Source: CAYGAG01 sp964347765 (GTDB taxonomy: Archaea; Thermoproteota; Bathyarchaeia; Bathyarchaeales; Bathycorpusculaceae). Taken from it: a DNA stretch of 20,894 nucleotides. The DNA lies in assembly GCA_964347765.1 (NCBI GenBank), contig CAYGAG010000031.1, positions 1 through 20,894 of the forward strand. The letters are read 5' to 3'. Both the position numbers and the translations under genes were made by a program. Positions 1 through 6,384 of this stretch are shown here, in pieces (position 1 is the stretch's first letter; the number at the start of each line of letters is the position of its first letter). A model generated the notes under the pieces. That model saw only the letters and a program-made list of their open reading frames with translations. It had not been told where the DNA came from and did not search any database.

Positions 1-217
1 CCTTGAAGAAAGCTATTGTAGCTCCATGAGGTTCTCCAGTTATACTGAAAACATCCTCGCCGAGACCAGCAGGTATGGCGCTAAAAGACCATGCTCCGCC
101 TGCCCAGCGAAGTCCTCCAAGTTCATGGGCTGCTAAGTAATTCTCATAGTATTTTCCTCTAAGCTGCTTGGCTTCGTTCCATATTTTCAAAGGTTCCGTT
201 GGATATTCTTGAGTCAC
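1..217 (-). CDS. bcrB: Benzoyl-CoA reductase subunit B-like (HgdB/BcrB family), N-terminal part, cut by window edge
   Basis: Only the first 72 codons are inside the window, running off the left edge. The translation begins MTQEYPTEPLKIWNEAKQ and continues with AAHELGGLRWAGGAWSF, resembling the start of the larger catalytic subunit of class I (ATP-dependent) benzoyl-CoA reductases in the 2-hydroxyacyl-CoA dehydratase family. The start is GTG at 217, seven bases after a strong AGGAGG Shine-Dalgarno that overlaps the stop codon of the upstream gene, so the two are translationally coupled. Order C then B matches the bcrCBAD order of Thauera. BcrB and BcrC together would form the [4Fe-4S] ring-reducing dimer in the cytoplasm; the ATPase subunits A and D should follow outside the window. 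The family call is firm mainly by context, because only the N-terminus is visible. Confidence 0.75.
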   Translation of the reverse strand, partial: MTQEYPTEPLKIWNEAKQLRGKYYENYLAAHELGGLRWAGGAWSFSAIPAGLGEDVFSITGEPHGATIAFFK

Positions 218-229
218 CCAGAAACCTCC

Positions 230-1369
230 TTAGAAAAGCTCCTCTAATCCAGTTAGAGTTTCGAGGAAGGCTTCAACTCTTGTTCGAAACTGTCCCCATG
301 GAACAGTAACATCAAACTCTAGAGGATATGTTTGAACATCGACCTGTTTCAGAGCTTCTCTCAGTGGTGGAATCTCAATTCCATGTGGGTCACAAAACTT
401 GTTCTGAATTACTAATGCACCTTGAACGTTGAAATCTTCGGCAAGCTTGACAGCATGTTGGATTCTAGTGAATTCTGGCCAATCTTTGCTGGGGCATGGG
501 ACTCTATTTACATAGCGAGAAGCTATAGCTGACAGCCTATCTTCCTGTGGGACTACATCATCCCAAAGGTATCGTGAACCAGTGCAATGCTCCTCAATCA
601 CAAAGGTTGCGCCTAAGGCTTCAACATTTTTCATAAATACTCTGTCGTCATCTTCGCTTCCAATAATCATTAATCTAATGCCTGGGTCGCGGTCTAGGTT
701 TCTGTTCGGCAATTCTTCCAAAAGCTTAGTTAGAAGCCTGCTGTGTTCCTGTTTGTCAACCATTTGGCTTGAAAGAACCATTTCCATAGCTTCTATGCCA
801 GTGATTTTCGGATTATCCAGTTTCCTGTATTCATGGATTTTCCGCATCAACTCTCTATTCTTGTTCATGATTTTTATTCCTTTGTCCAAGTCTTCATTCG
901 TTATCTTTTTCCCGCTCCAATCTTCAAGAGCGCTTTTGAACTTGACAAGTTCCTGAGTTAGGTATGGAACTGCGTGTGGATTCTGAACTCCGTGGGGTAT
1001 GTGGATGTAATGCGCAAAGTTTGTAGGGATGTGCAGTCTCCAAGCATTGAAAGTTTGTCTTAAATGCAAACATGATTGCCCCTCCACAATTCCATCGATG
1101 TAATTGAACCTTCCTTTAAGTCCTTGAGCTAGGCAATCTCTGCATAAGTGGCAAAACATTGCGAATATGTAGGGTTCGGTAACGGTTGGTGGTTCGTGGC
1201 TGCCGAGAATTCTCACAGGTAGTATGTTGGCAGCATAGAGGATTTCCTCGGGTACATAGGTACAAAGGTAGCCCACGATTTTTCGATTGGCTTTTTCTTT
1301 CCATTCTTTGGCGTACTCATGCCGGTTGTCTATCCAATCTTTGAATTTCTGGAATATTTGCTCGACCAA
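230..1369 (-). CDS. bcrC: Benzoyl-CoA reductase subunit C (class I, HgdB/BcrC family)
   Basis: A 379-residue protein of the 2-hydroxyglutaryl-CoA dehydratase D-component family, close to the usual BcrC length. Cysteines typical of this family are visible at C36, C73, C76, C79 and C100 (segments FCHLCRDCLAQGLKG and EGQSCLHLRQ). With BcrB it would hold the iron-sulfur centre that transfers electrons to the aromatic ring of benzoyl-CoA, driven by ATP hydrolysis in BcrA/BcrD. The only in-frame start is TTG at 1369, because an in-frame TGA lies 12 bases upstream. No Shine-Dalgarno is seen, but a TATA box about 25 bases upstream suggests a leaderless mRNA. It is divergent from dch, and bcrB follows 12 bases downstream. 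A 2-hydroxyacyl-CoA dehydratase subunit is the alternative, but the dch/had/oah neighbours make benzoyl-CoA reductase far likelier. Confidence 0.9.
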   Translation of the reverse strand: MVEQIFQKFKDWIDNRHEYAKEWKEKANRKIVGYLCTYVPEEILYAANILPVRILGSHEPPTVTEPYIFAMFCHLCRDCLAQGLKGRFNYIDGIVEGQSCLHLRQTFNAWRLHIPTNFAHYIHIPHGVQNPHAVPYLTQELVKFKSALEDWSGKKITNEDLDKGIKIMNKNRELMRKIHEYRKLDNPKITGIEAMEMVLSSQMVDKQEHSRLLTKLLEELPNRNLDRDPGIRLMIIGSEDDDRVFMKNVEALGATFVIEEHCTGSRYLWDDVVPQEDRLSAIASRYVNRVPCPSKDWPEFTRIQHAVKLAEDFNVQGALVIQNKFCDPHGIEIPPLREALKQVDVQTYPLEFDVTVPWGQFRTRVEAFLETLTGLEELF

Positions 1370-1370
1370 G

Positions 1371-1409
1371 CAACCACTTCAAGGTTGTTATATAAATCTT
1401 GAGACAAGA
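1371..1409. promoter_or_regulatory. Two inverted repeats flanking the bcrC TATA box (candidate operators)
   Basis: CAACC-7nt-GGTTG (1371-1387) lies between the bcrC TATA box and its start codon, and TCTTG-AGA-CAAGA (1397-1409) lies directly upstream of the same TATA box, where the BRE would sit. Both positions are where archaeal repressors or activators commonly bind. That they are operators is inference; arms of five bases can arise by chance. Confidence 0.4.
1388..1397 (-). promoter_or_regulatory. TATA box of bcrCB operon
   Basis: On the minus strand the sequence is ATTTATATAA, a near-consensus archaeal TATA box. Its centre is about 24 bases from the TTG start codon of bcrC, so transcription should begin at or next to the start codon (leaderless mRNA). 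Confidence 0.65.
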
Positions 1410-1473
1410 ATATAAAATCTTCTCATTTATATTTTTCTGAAACCAGAGGCAGTGTGGATTGGACAAAAGGCAA

Positions 1474-1482
1474 GTTATATTA
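1474..1482 (+). promoter_or_regulatory. TATA-like element for dch
   Basis: GTTATATTA is centred about 26 bases before position 1504. That predicts a leader of about 19 bases containing the GGAGGG ribosome binding site at 1511-1516. Other AT-rich TATA-like strings at 1410-1419 and 1426-1435 are possible alternatives. Confidence 0.45.
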
Positions 1483-1522
1483 GGCAAACCAATGAGACTA
1501 TAGCAGCTTTGGAGGGTACATC

Positions 1523-2299
1523 TTGAGCCAAGACTTCCAAAACATCATTTACAAAGTAGAAAACGGAATTGCCAGAATAACTATTCACAGGCCCCCACTC
1601 AACGTTCTAGATGTAAAGACAATTGAAGAAATTATCTTGGTGTTGGAGAATGCCAATGTTGACAAAAACGTCCATGCAGTAATCATCACTGGCTCTGGTG
1701 ATCGTGCTTTTTCGGCGGGAGTTGACATAAGTGCTCACCTTCCAGACAAAGTCAACAGAACCCTTGCTCAGTTTCACAAAATGTTCCTCGTCCTAACTGA
1801 TCTCCAAAAGCCAACAATAGCAATGGTTAATGGACTGGCTTTAGGCGGCGGTTGCGAATTGGCAATAGCTTGCGACATGGTTGTTGCTTCCGACAAAGCC
1901 CAGTTTGGACAACCCGAAATCAAAGTTGGAGCAATACCTACTGTAGCCGCAGCATTACTCCCGAAATTGATTGGAAGAAAACAGGCATTAAGACTAATAT
2001 TTGTAGGTGACACAATCAGCGCAGCAGAGGCAAAGGAGATGGGACTAATAAATGAAGTGACTCCTGCAGAAAGACTAGTTGGGACAGTTGACAATCTAGT
2101 AAGCAAACTGAAAAATCTAAGCCCAATAGTGCTCAGGCTAGCGAGAAAGGCAGTCTATCAAGGAATCGATTTAGATTTCAAGAAGGCATTGGACGGTGTA
2201 ACTGATATCTATCTGAAACAGCTTATACAGACTGAAGATGCTGTGGAAGGCTTGAAGGCTTTCCTAGAAAAGAGGAAGCCTGAATGGAAAGGAAGATAG
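1523..2299 (+). CDS. dch: Cyclohexa-1,5-dienecarbonyl-CoA hydratase (enoyl-CoA hydratase/crotonase family)
   Basis: A 258-residue crotonase-fold protein. Residues 22-30 (HRPPLNVLD) and 63-69 (FSAGVDI) match the pattern I associate with dienoyl-CoA hydratases (Dch/BamR) rather than ordinary enoyl-CoA hydratases. The oxyanion-hole segment GLALGGGCELA is at 104-114, followed by PEIKVGAIP at 131-139. It would add water to cyclohexa-1,5-diene-1-carbonyl-CoA, the product of benzoyl-CoA reductase, giving 6-hydroxycyclohex-1-ene-1-carbonyl-CoA. The start is TTG at 1523, chosen because GGAGGG lies six bases upstream. It is divergent from bcrCB and convergent with had, so all visible genes around it belong to the same pathway. 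A generic enoyl-CoA hydratase is the alternative. Confidence 0.88.
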   Translation: MSQDFQNIIYKVENGIARITIHRPPLNVLDVKTIEEIILVLENANVDKNVHAVIITGSGDRAFSAGVDISAHLPDKVNRTLAQFHKMFLVLTDLQKPTIAMVNGLALGGGCELAIACDMVVASDKAQFGQPEIKVGAIPTVAAALLPKLIGRKQALRLIFVGDTISAAEAKEMGLINEVTPAERLVGTVDNLVSKLKNLSPIVLRLARKAVYQGIDLDFKKALDGVTDIYLKQLIQTEDAVEGLKAFLEKRKPEWKGR

Positions 2300-2300
2300 A

Positions 2301-2327
2301 AGCTTTTGCAGAGCAAATGCTTTTCTT
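2301..2327 (+). terminator. Hairpin in the dch/had convergent gap
   Basis: Immediately after the dch stop, AGC-T-TTTGC pairs with GCAAA-T-GCT around an AGA loop (eight pairs with one T-T mismatch), followed by TTTCTT. It occupies the 32-base convergent gap and probably ends the dch transcript. Confidence 0.45.
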
Positions 2328-2331
2328 AGGT

Positions 2332-3459
2332 TTAGAAGTCGGGAGTAAGAACAACTCTCTTCATCAGTCTTCCAGCGTGAGCTTCTTCGAAAACTTCTTT
2401 TATTTTGCTCATTGATCGAGTTTCAGTGAAGGGTCTAATCTTGACAGTCTTGTCAAGGACCAATTCCAACACTTTAGCGTAGTATTCGGGCAAACAGCCC
2501 CAAGTGCCTCTGATCTCTGCGTCGAAGGCCATCAGCCTTGATATGCTGTACTCATTTTTCTGCGTGCCGAACCCGATGATTATCAATTTGCCGATAAAAG
2601 ACAATAGGTTAAGCGCTATTTCTTGTCCAGAAGCGACGCCAGTTACCTCAAAAATTGTCCATCCGTATTTGCTTGGAAGGTTGTTGACCTGGCAGATCTC
2701 TCGGAATTCATTGCGAACAGCTTTAGCGTCTTTGCCCTTTGAGTTTATGACAAAATCAGCACCATTTTGGAGTGCTCTCTCAAGCTTTTCGGGAACAATA
2801 TCAATACCGATAACAGTTTTGGCTGCAAAAGCCTTCGCCATCTGAACAACATAGCTGCCAACGCCACCTGTTCCCACTACAACAACATTGTCCTCATGCT
2901 TGAGACCTGCTCTCACACAGGCCTGATAAGGAGTTGTCACTGCATCTGCAATTACAGCCAATTCAGACAGTTGAAAATCTCTGCAATCCTCTACTACACA
3001 CAAGTCTGCGGAAGGAACAGGGATGTGGCTGGAAAATCCGCCGTAAGTTCCCAGGCTATTCCCTGGCATCCTCTGAGACAGACACCGATTTCCCCTACCG
3101 GCAGCACAAATAGGACAGTTTCTACAAGGCATGACTGCGGGCACAATAACTTTCTTTCCAATGAAATCGCTATCTCCAGCTACTACAACACCGCTGATTT
3201 CATGACCTAAAGTTAGAGGCGGCTTCGTGACCGTTGGAACTCCTTCATAAAAGTATCCAAGATCAGTGTGGCAAACTCCACAGCCAGCGATTTCGACCAG
3301 CACTTCTGTAGGTTCAAGCTGGGGAACGGGAATCTCAGTAAGTTTCAGTTCACCCTCAATAGTCTTGCCAGTTTCTTTGTCTTTTGTCCATGGTCTTGTC
3401 ATCTGCCAAGTTTGGATTTTATCGAGTACTTTCACCATTTTTCTCAATCCTGCCCCCAC
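2332..3459 (-). CDS. had: 6-hydroxycyclohex-1-ene-1-carbonyl-CoA dehydrogenase (zinc alcohol dehydrogenase family)
   Basis: A 375-residue medium-chain zinc dehydrogenase. Catalytic-zinc residues are C60 (GCGVCHTD) and H85 (LGHE). Structural-zinc cysteines are C112, C115, C118 and C126. The Rossmann motif GTGGVGS is at 196-202. In this context it should oxidise the 6-hydroxy group to the 6-oxo thioester with NAD+, the step before ring opening (BamQ/Had). It follows oah by 11 bases in one operon. The longest frame starts at GTG 3459; an ATG at 3438 (residue 8) would give an N-terminus of MVKVLDKIQTWQM. Neither has a clear Shine-Dalgarno, so the start is unsettled. Without its neighbours it could only be called a zinc alcohol dehydrogenase. 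Confidence 0.88.
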   Translation of the reverse strand: MGAGLRKMVKVLDKIQTWQMTRPWTKDKETGKTIEGELKLTEIPVPQLEPTEVLVEIAGCGVCHTDLGYFYEGVPTVTKPPLTLGHEISGVVVAGDSDFIGKKVIVPAVMPCRNCPICAAGRGNRCLSQRMPGNSLGTYGGFSSHIPVPSADLCVVEDCRDFQLSELAVIADAVTTPYQACVRAGLKHEDNVVVVGTGGVGSYVVQMAKAFAAKTVIGIDIVPEKLERALQNGADFVINSKGKDAKAVRNEFREICQVNNLPSKYGWTIFEVTGVASGQEIALNLLSFIGKLIIIGFGTQKNEYSISRLMAFDAEIRGTWGCLPEYYAKVLELVLDKTVKIRPFTETRSMSKIKEVFEEAHAGRLMKRVVLTPDF

Positions 3460-3470
3460 ATGTGCAAAAA

Positions 3471-4649
3471 TCAGGAAGCTTCATTTTCAGGTTGTTTTTC
3501 TGTGGTCGCATTTTTCGGCTTAGGTAATACAGCTTCAAACATTTTTTCATCGGCAAGTCTTCCCTGCGCAAGCAATTGGCGGAATTTGATGAAGTCAATT
3601 GTGTCCTTTCCTGTGGTTTTCCTGGTATTGAAAGCTTGGAAGCCTAGGAAAGCCTCGTAGTTCATGTTGGCAGCTAACCAATGGCGATTGTAGTCTTTTG
3701 TATGATTCCAGAAGAATTTTTTCTTAGCACGTATGCTATCCATTGCTTTGATCAAGCAGCCTGGAAAGAGGTTTGCAAATGTCCAAACCATTTTGTCTAT
3801 CTCTTTGTCTAGAAGCTCGAAACTAATTCTGTTCTGCTCTTGTGATTCTCTTATGTAAGCAATAGCTTTCTTGTATTCTTCACCTCTTTTGAACTCACCA
3901 AATACAATTTCACCATCTTCCACGTACTGGTCTAGAACAACGGATGGATTGCGAATCCAACTGTCTCCATCCTTAATCACTGGAACTACTTTACTCACCA
4001 ACCCAAGTCTTTTCATCTTGTAGGCACTCCATAATTCGCAGGAGACACAGTTCCACATAGCATCTTCAATGCTCAAGTACCAAGGCAAGAAATCTGATGA
4101 ACCACCGTCTGGCGAAGATCCGTGTCTAGGACCTGCTTGCCCGAAAATCGCCAAATCGGATGCAACAGCCAAGTCGCAGGCCATTCCGATTTCCTGTCCG
4201 CCTGCGACGCGCATCCCGTTTACTCGGTTTATCACTGGTTTCTTGCACATGAGGATGGAGTCTACCATGTGATTAAAGAGTTCCATGTACTCGCCGTATT
4301 CGTGGGGTCGCAATGTGTAGTATTCGGCATAATCTTTGGTGTTTCCACCAGTACAGAATGCCGACGAACCAACTGCTGTGAAAATAGCTGCCACGACGCT
4401 TCTGTCTAGTGAAGCATTTTCAAAACCCGCTATAACGCCCTTCACCATTTCCGTGGTATAAGAATTGTACTGTCTGGGGTTATCTAGGATAATCCAAGAG
4501 ACAAATAGATCATCAATTACATTTCCATCACGGTCTTTCAAGGGCCGTTTTTCATATATTACCCTTGGAGCAGTGCTTCCCCAATGCTGTGTACCGTGTA
4601 GACCATGATTTTTGAGGTCTTCTTCTCTAGGTAACCAGTTCAATCCCAT
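3471..4649 (-). CDS. oah: 6-oxocyclohex-1-ene-1-carbonyl-CoA hydrolase (ring-opening hydrolase)
   Basis: A 392-residue member of the BamA/Oah branch of the crotonase superfamily, with the longer length typical of this branch. Diagnostic segments are CTGGNTKDYAEYY (99-111), GGQEIGMACD (150-159) and GQAGPRHGSSPDGGSSDFLP (170-189), which agree closely with bacterial BamA. The enzyme hydrates and hydrolytically opens the ring of 6-oxocyclohex-1-ene-1-carbonyl-CoA to 3-hydroxypimelyl-CoA. BamA is widely used as a marker of anaerobic aromatic degradation, so this gene anchors the whole assignment. ATG at 4649 is chosen; GAGGA at 4665-4661 is a plausible ribosome site and a TATA box lies at 4699-4706. 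It is first in the oah-had operon. The C-terminal tail after about residue 375 is charged and probably unstructured. Confidence 0.95.
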   Translation of the reverse strand: MGLNWLPREEDLKNHGLHGTQHWGSTAPRVIYEKRPLKDRDGNVIDDLFVSWIILDNPRQYNSYTTEMVKGVIAGFENASLDRSVVAAIFTAVGSSAFCTGGNTKDYAEYYTLRPHEYGEYMELFNHMVDSILMCKKPVINRVNGMRVAGGQEIGMACDLAVASDLAIFGQAGPRHGSSPDGGSSDFLPWYLSIEDAMWNCVSCELWSAYKMKRLGLVSKVVPVIKDGDSWIRNPSVVLDQYVEDGEIVFGEFKRGEEYKKAIAYIRESQEQNRISFELLDKEIDKMVWTFANLFPGCLIKAMDSIRAKKKFFWNHTKDYNRHWLAANMNYEAFLGFQAFNTRKTTGKDTIDFIKFRQLLAQGRLADEKMFEAVLPKPKNATTEKQPENEAS

Positions 4650-4698
4650 ATAGTCCGCTATCCTCTTTTCATGTTGTGGCTAATTGGCATCGGATGAA

Positions 4699-4706
4699 TA
4701 TAAAAA
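4699..4706 (-). promoter_or_regulatory. TATA box of oah-had operon
   Basis: The minus strand reads TTTTTATA. Its centre near 4702 predicts a transcript start near 4676 and a leader of about 26 bases, long enough to include the GAGGA site. It overlaps the T-run of the upstream hairpin. Confidence 0.55.
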
Positions 4707-4708
4707 TT

Positions 4709-4727
4709 CAGTGTTCACATTGCACTG
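4709..4727. promoter_or_regulatory. Inverted repeat between regulator gene and oah promoter
   Basis: CAGTG-TTCACATTG-CACTG has five-base perfect arms around a nine-base loop. Read on the minus strand it is followed by AATTTTT, so it could terminate the AbrB-PhoU gene transcript (stop at 4751). It also sits exactly upstream of the oah TATA box and could be an operator. The sequence does not decide between the two roles. Confidence 0.45.
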
Positions 4728-4750
4728 TATTACCGTATTGAGGCTAACCA

Positions 4751-5803
4751 TTAGGTTTTTCCTGTCAGTCGAGCGGATAGAGGAGTAAGCACTCGGTTCA
4801 TTCCGTCATCTGCAATGGCGACCGAATAGCCAGCTATCCTTCGCAGATCTCTACCTATCAAGCACATTGTTACAGCGGTGTCAATGTCCTTAACTTTCGC
4901 CATAATCTCTTTCAAAAGATCCTTCTCCCTTTCCCTAATATCGCTCATTTTGCGGAAAACATGAACTGCAAGCCTCGTATCTTTCTCTAAAAACGATTGA
5001 ACTGCGTTCTTCTGCATGTTAGACACCAACTTAGACAAGGCTTCTATCAAACTCAGGATTCTACGAGTTACTCTCCTCTTATGTTCAAGTGAGAGAACGT
5101 GCCTTGCAATCTGAGAGCAATGATAAACTAGCCTACTGAGGTCTCTAGCCATCAACGCGAAGGTTACACATTCACGACAGTTTCTGACCCCTATTTCTTT
5201 AGCGATTGTTTTACTGATGCTAGCCAGGGCAACCTGTCGTATCGTAAGCCGATAATGCCGCAACGCCTCTCCACTGCGCTCGATAACCTCTCTTGCGAGC
5301 GGGAAATCCCAATTTATCACTGAGTTTACAGCATCTTTCTGCAGGTGTAAAGAGAATCTAGAAGTCTTACTCAAGAGTGATTCCAAGCGAAATGCAGCAG
5401 GAGCAATCAAAACTTGGAAGCTGACTTTATTCGCCCCTTCTTCAGAAACTTCTACACCTGGCATCGCGAGACGAAAAAGCTTCAGTTTTCTCTTCTGTTC
5501 AGCGGGAATGATCCTCTTAGAAATAACGTCAATTCGGTCTGCCCCTTGAATGTAGTAAGTGGCAACATTGTATTCGAGTGTTTTGATGTCAGGAAACTCC
5601 TCCAGCTGAAGCGTGGCTCTTAACGGTTTTTCTGAAGCCGTGGTCACAGGATATATGTTAAGCGATCCGTCGTCTTCTTCCGAAATGACCATCTGCTGGC
5701 CACTCTCTAGGTTTCTCTGATCCACCCATTTTTTGGGGATTGAAAGTGTGAAACTTCCTCCTTTGATTTTCTGTAGTTTTCTGATTTCCAAATGCCCTAC
5801 CAT
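4751..5803 (-). CDS. AbrB/SpoVT domain plus PhoU-like helical domain transcriptional regulator
   Basis: A 350-residue protein. Residues 5-50 form a swapped-hairpin AbrB/SpoVT-type DNA-binding domain (RKLQKIKGGSFTLSIPKKWV is typical). From about residue 115 to 345 it is mostly helical with the character of PhoU domains, in two similar halves. Archaeal proteins of this architecture are usually annotated as phosphate uptake regulators, but no pst transport genes are visible here. It sits between the aromatic module and the tungsten-enzyme operon, divergent from the latter by 119 bases, so it could regulate either. The ATG at 5803 directly abuts GAAGG, leaving no normal spacing, and the TATA box at 5839-5848 predicts a leader of only about 15 bases. 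The ligand is unknown. Confidence 0.8.
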   Translation of the reverse strand: MVGHLEIRKLQKIKGGSFTLSIPKKWVDQRNLESGQQMVISEEDDGSLNIYPVTTASEKPLRATLQLEEFPDIKTLEYNVATYYIQGADRIDVISKRIIPAEQKRKLKLFRLAMPGVEVSEEGANKVSFQVLIAPAAFRLESLLSKTSRFSLHLQKDAVNSVINWDFPLAREVIERSGEALRHYRLTIRQVALASISKTIAKEIGVRNCRECVTFALMARDLSRLVYHCSQIARHVLSLEHKRRVTRRILSLIEALSKLVSNMQKNAVQSFLEKDTRLAVHVFRKMSDIREREKDLLKEIMAKVKDIDTAVTMCLIGRDLRRIAGYSVAIADDGMNRVLTPLSARLTGKT

Positions 5804-5838
5804 CCTTCAGTTCGAAGATTGGAACACGGTTCTATAAG

Positions 5839-5848
5839 TTATATAAAT
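5839..5848 (-). promoter_or_regulatory. TATA box of the AbrB-PhoU regulator
   Basis: ATTTATATAA on the minus strand, the same ten-base sequence as the bcrC TATA box. It predicts transcription from about 5818. Confidence 0.6.
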
Positions 5849-5894
5849 GTGGTCTCAGTAATATTAGTTCCGCAACAATAATAAAGCTCCACGA

Positions 5895-5902
5895 TTTTAA
5901 TA
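5895..5902 (+). promoter_or_regulatory. TATA-like element for the MoaD-AOR operon
   Basis: TTTTAATA is centred at about 5898, placing the predicted transcript start at about 5924, on the GTG start of the MoaD-like gene. This suggests a leaderless transcript for the first gene of the operon. Confidence 0.45.
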
Positions 5903-5922
5903 CTTTTGGAACTCGTCAACTT

Positions 5923-6213
5923 GTGAAGCTTATGAACGCTCGCATCAAGATCCAGCTCTTCGCCATGTTTAGAGAAATAGCTGGCAGAAAGGAAATCTTT
6001 CAGGACATTCAGTCGGAAAGCACGCTTGGAGAGATCCTTGATATGTTGGCGAGAAAATATGGTAAAGACTTTGAAGAAACGGTTGACAAGAAGACTGGAC
6101 AAATTGATGTCAACACACTTGTGATGTTAAATGGTCGAAACGTAAGAGACATTAATCTGAAATTGAAGGAAAATGATTGGATAATAATCACGGTTCCAGC
6201 CGGTGGAGGTTGA
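5923..6213 (+). CDS. MoaD/ThiS-family ubiquitin-like sulfur carrier
   Basis: A 96-residue beta-grasp protein ending PAGGG, the C-terminal glycine tail on which MoaD and ThiS carry sulfur as a thiocarboxylate. It is somewhat longer than bacterial MoaD (about 80 residues), with an inserted charged stretch around residues 47-62. It most likely donates sulfur for the dithiolene of the metal-binding pterin needed by the AOR two genes downstream; such pairing is common for tungsten enzymes in archaea. Starts are GTG 5923 (MKLMNARIKIQ) or ATG 5932; there is no Shine-Dalgarno, and the TATA position favours a leaderless GTG. First gene of a four-gene operon. A role in tRNA thiolation or as a SAMP-like modifier cannot be excluded. 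Confidence 0.85.
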   Translation: MKLMNARIKIQLFAMFREIAGRKEIFQDIQSESTLGEILDMLARKYGKDFEETVDKKTGQIDVNTLVMLNGRNVRDINLKLKENDWIIITVPAGGG

Positions 6214-6226
6214 GAGGTGTATTTGA

Positions 6227-6370
6227 ATGAGTGAGGTTCGATGCTTAAACTGTCTAAAGAGATTCTCCGTTCCGCCAAAAGCACAGACAGCAACATGCCC
6301 AAAATGCCAAACAAGATATCGAATATCCTGGCCAACACCAAATCAAGCCAAAGTAAGAGGACTAGCATAA
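6227..6370 (+). CDS. Small zinc-ribbon protein (47 residues) between the MoaD-like and AOR genes
   Basis: An ATG-started frame of 47 residues with two CxxC knuckles, C6/C9 (RCLNCLKRF) and C24/C27 (TCPKCQTRYR), separated by 14 residues, a classic zinc-ribbon layout. The C-terminal half is basic and ends with NQAKVRGLA. A clear GAGGTG site lies seven bases before the ATG. The gene starts 14 bases after the MoaD-like stop and ends 14 bases before the AOR start, so it is surely part of the operon. Function is unknown. By position it may help metal or cofactor insertion into the tungsten enzyme, or be a small regulator; both are guesses. Confidence 0.8.
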   Translation: MSEVRCLNCLKRFSVPPKAQTATCPKCQTRYRISWPTPNQAKVRGLA

Positions 6371-6384
6371 GTATCGTTTAGGCG

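Noticed and set aside
582..956. 124-codon plus-strand frame inside bcrC
   Set aside because: It lies antisense to a clear conserved gene, has no ribosome site and reads as low-complexity hydrophobic/serine-rich sequence typical of a shadow frame.
2767..3660. Several plus-strand frames of 85-147 codons opposite had and oah
   Set aside because: They mirror the codons of well-supported zinc dehydrogenase and hydrolase genes and show no domain or start signals.
5804..5922. Minus-strand 87-codon frame (5839-6102) across the MoaD-like gene start
   Set aside because: It is antisense to the MoaD-like gene and would cover both promoters of the divergent region; there is no ribosome site.
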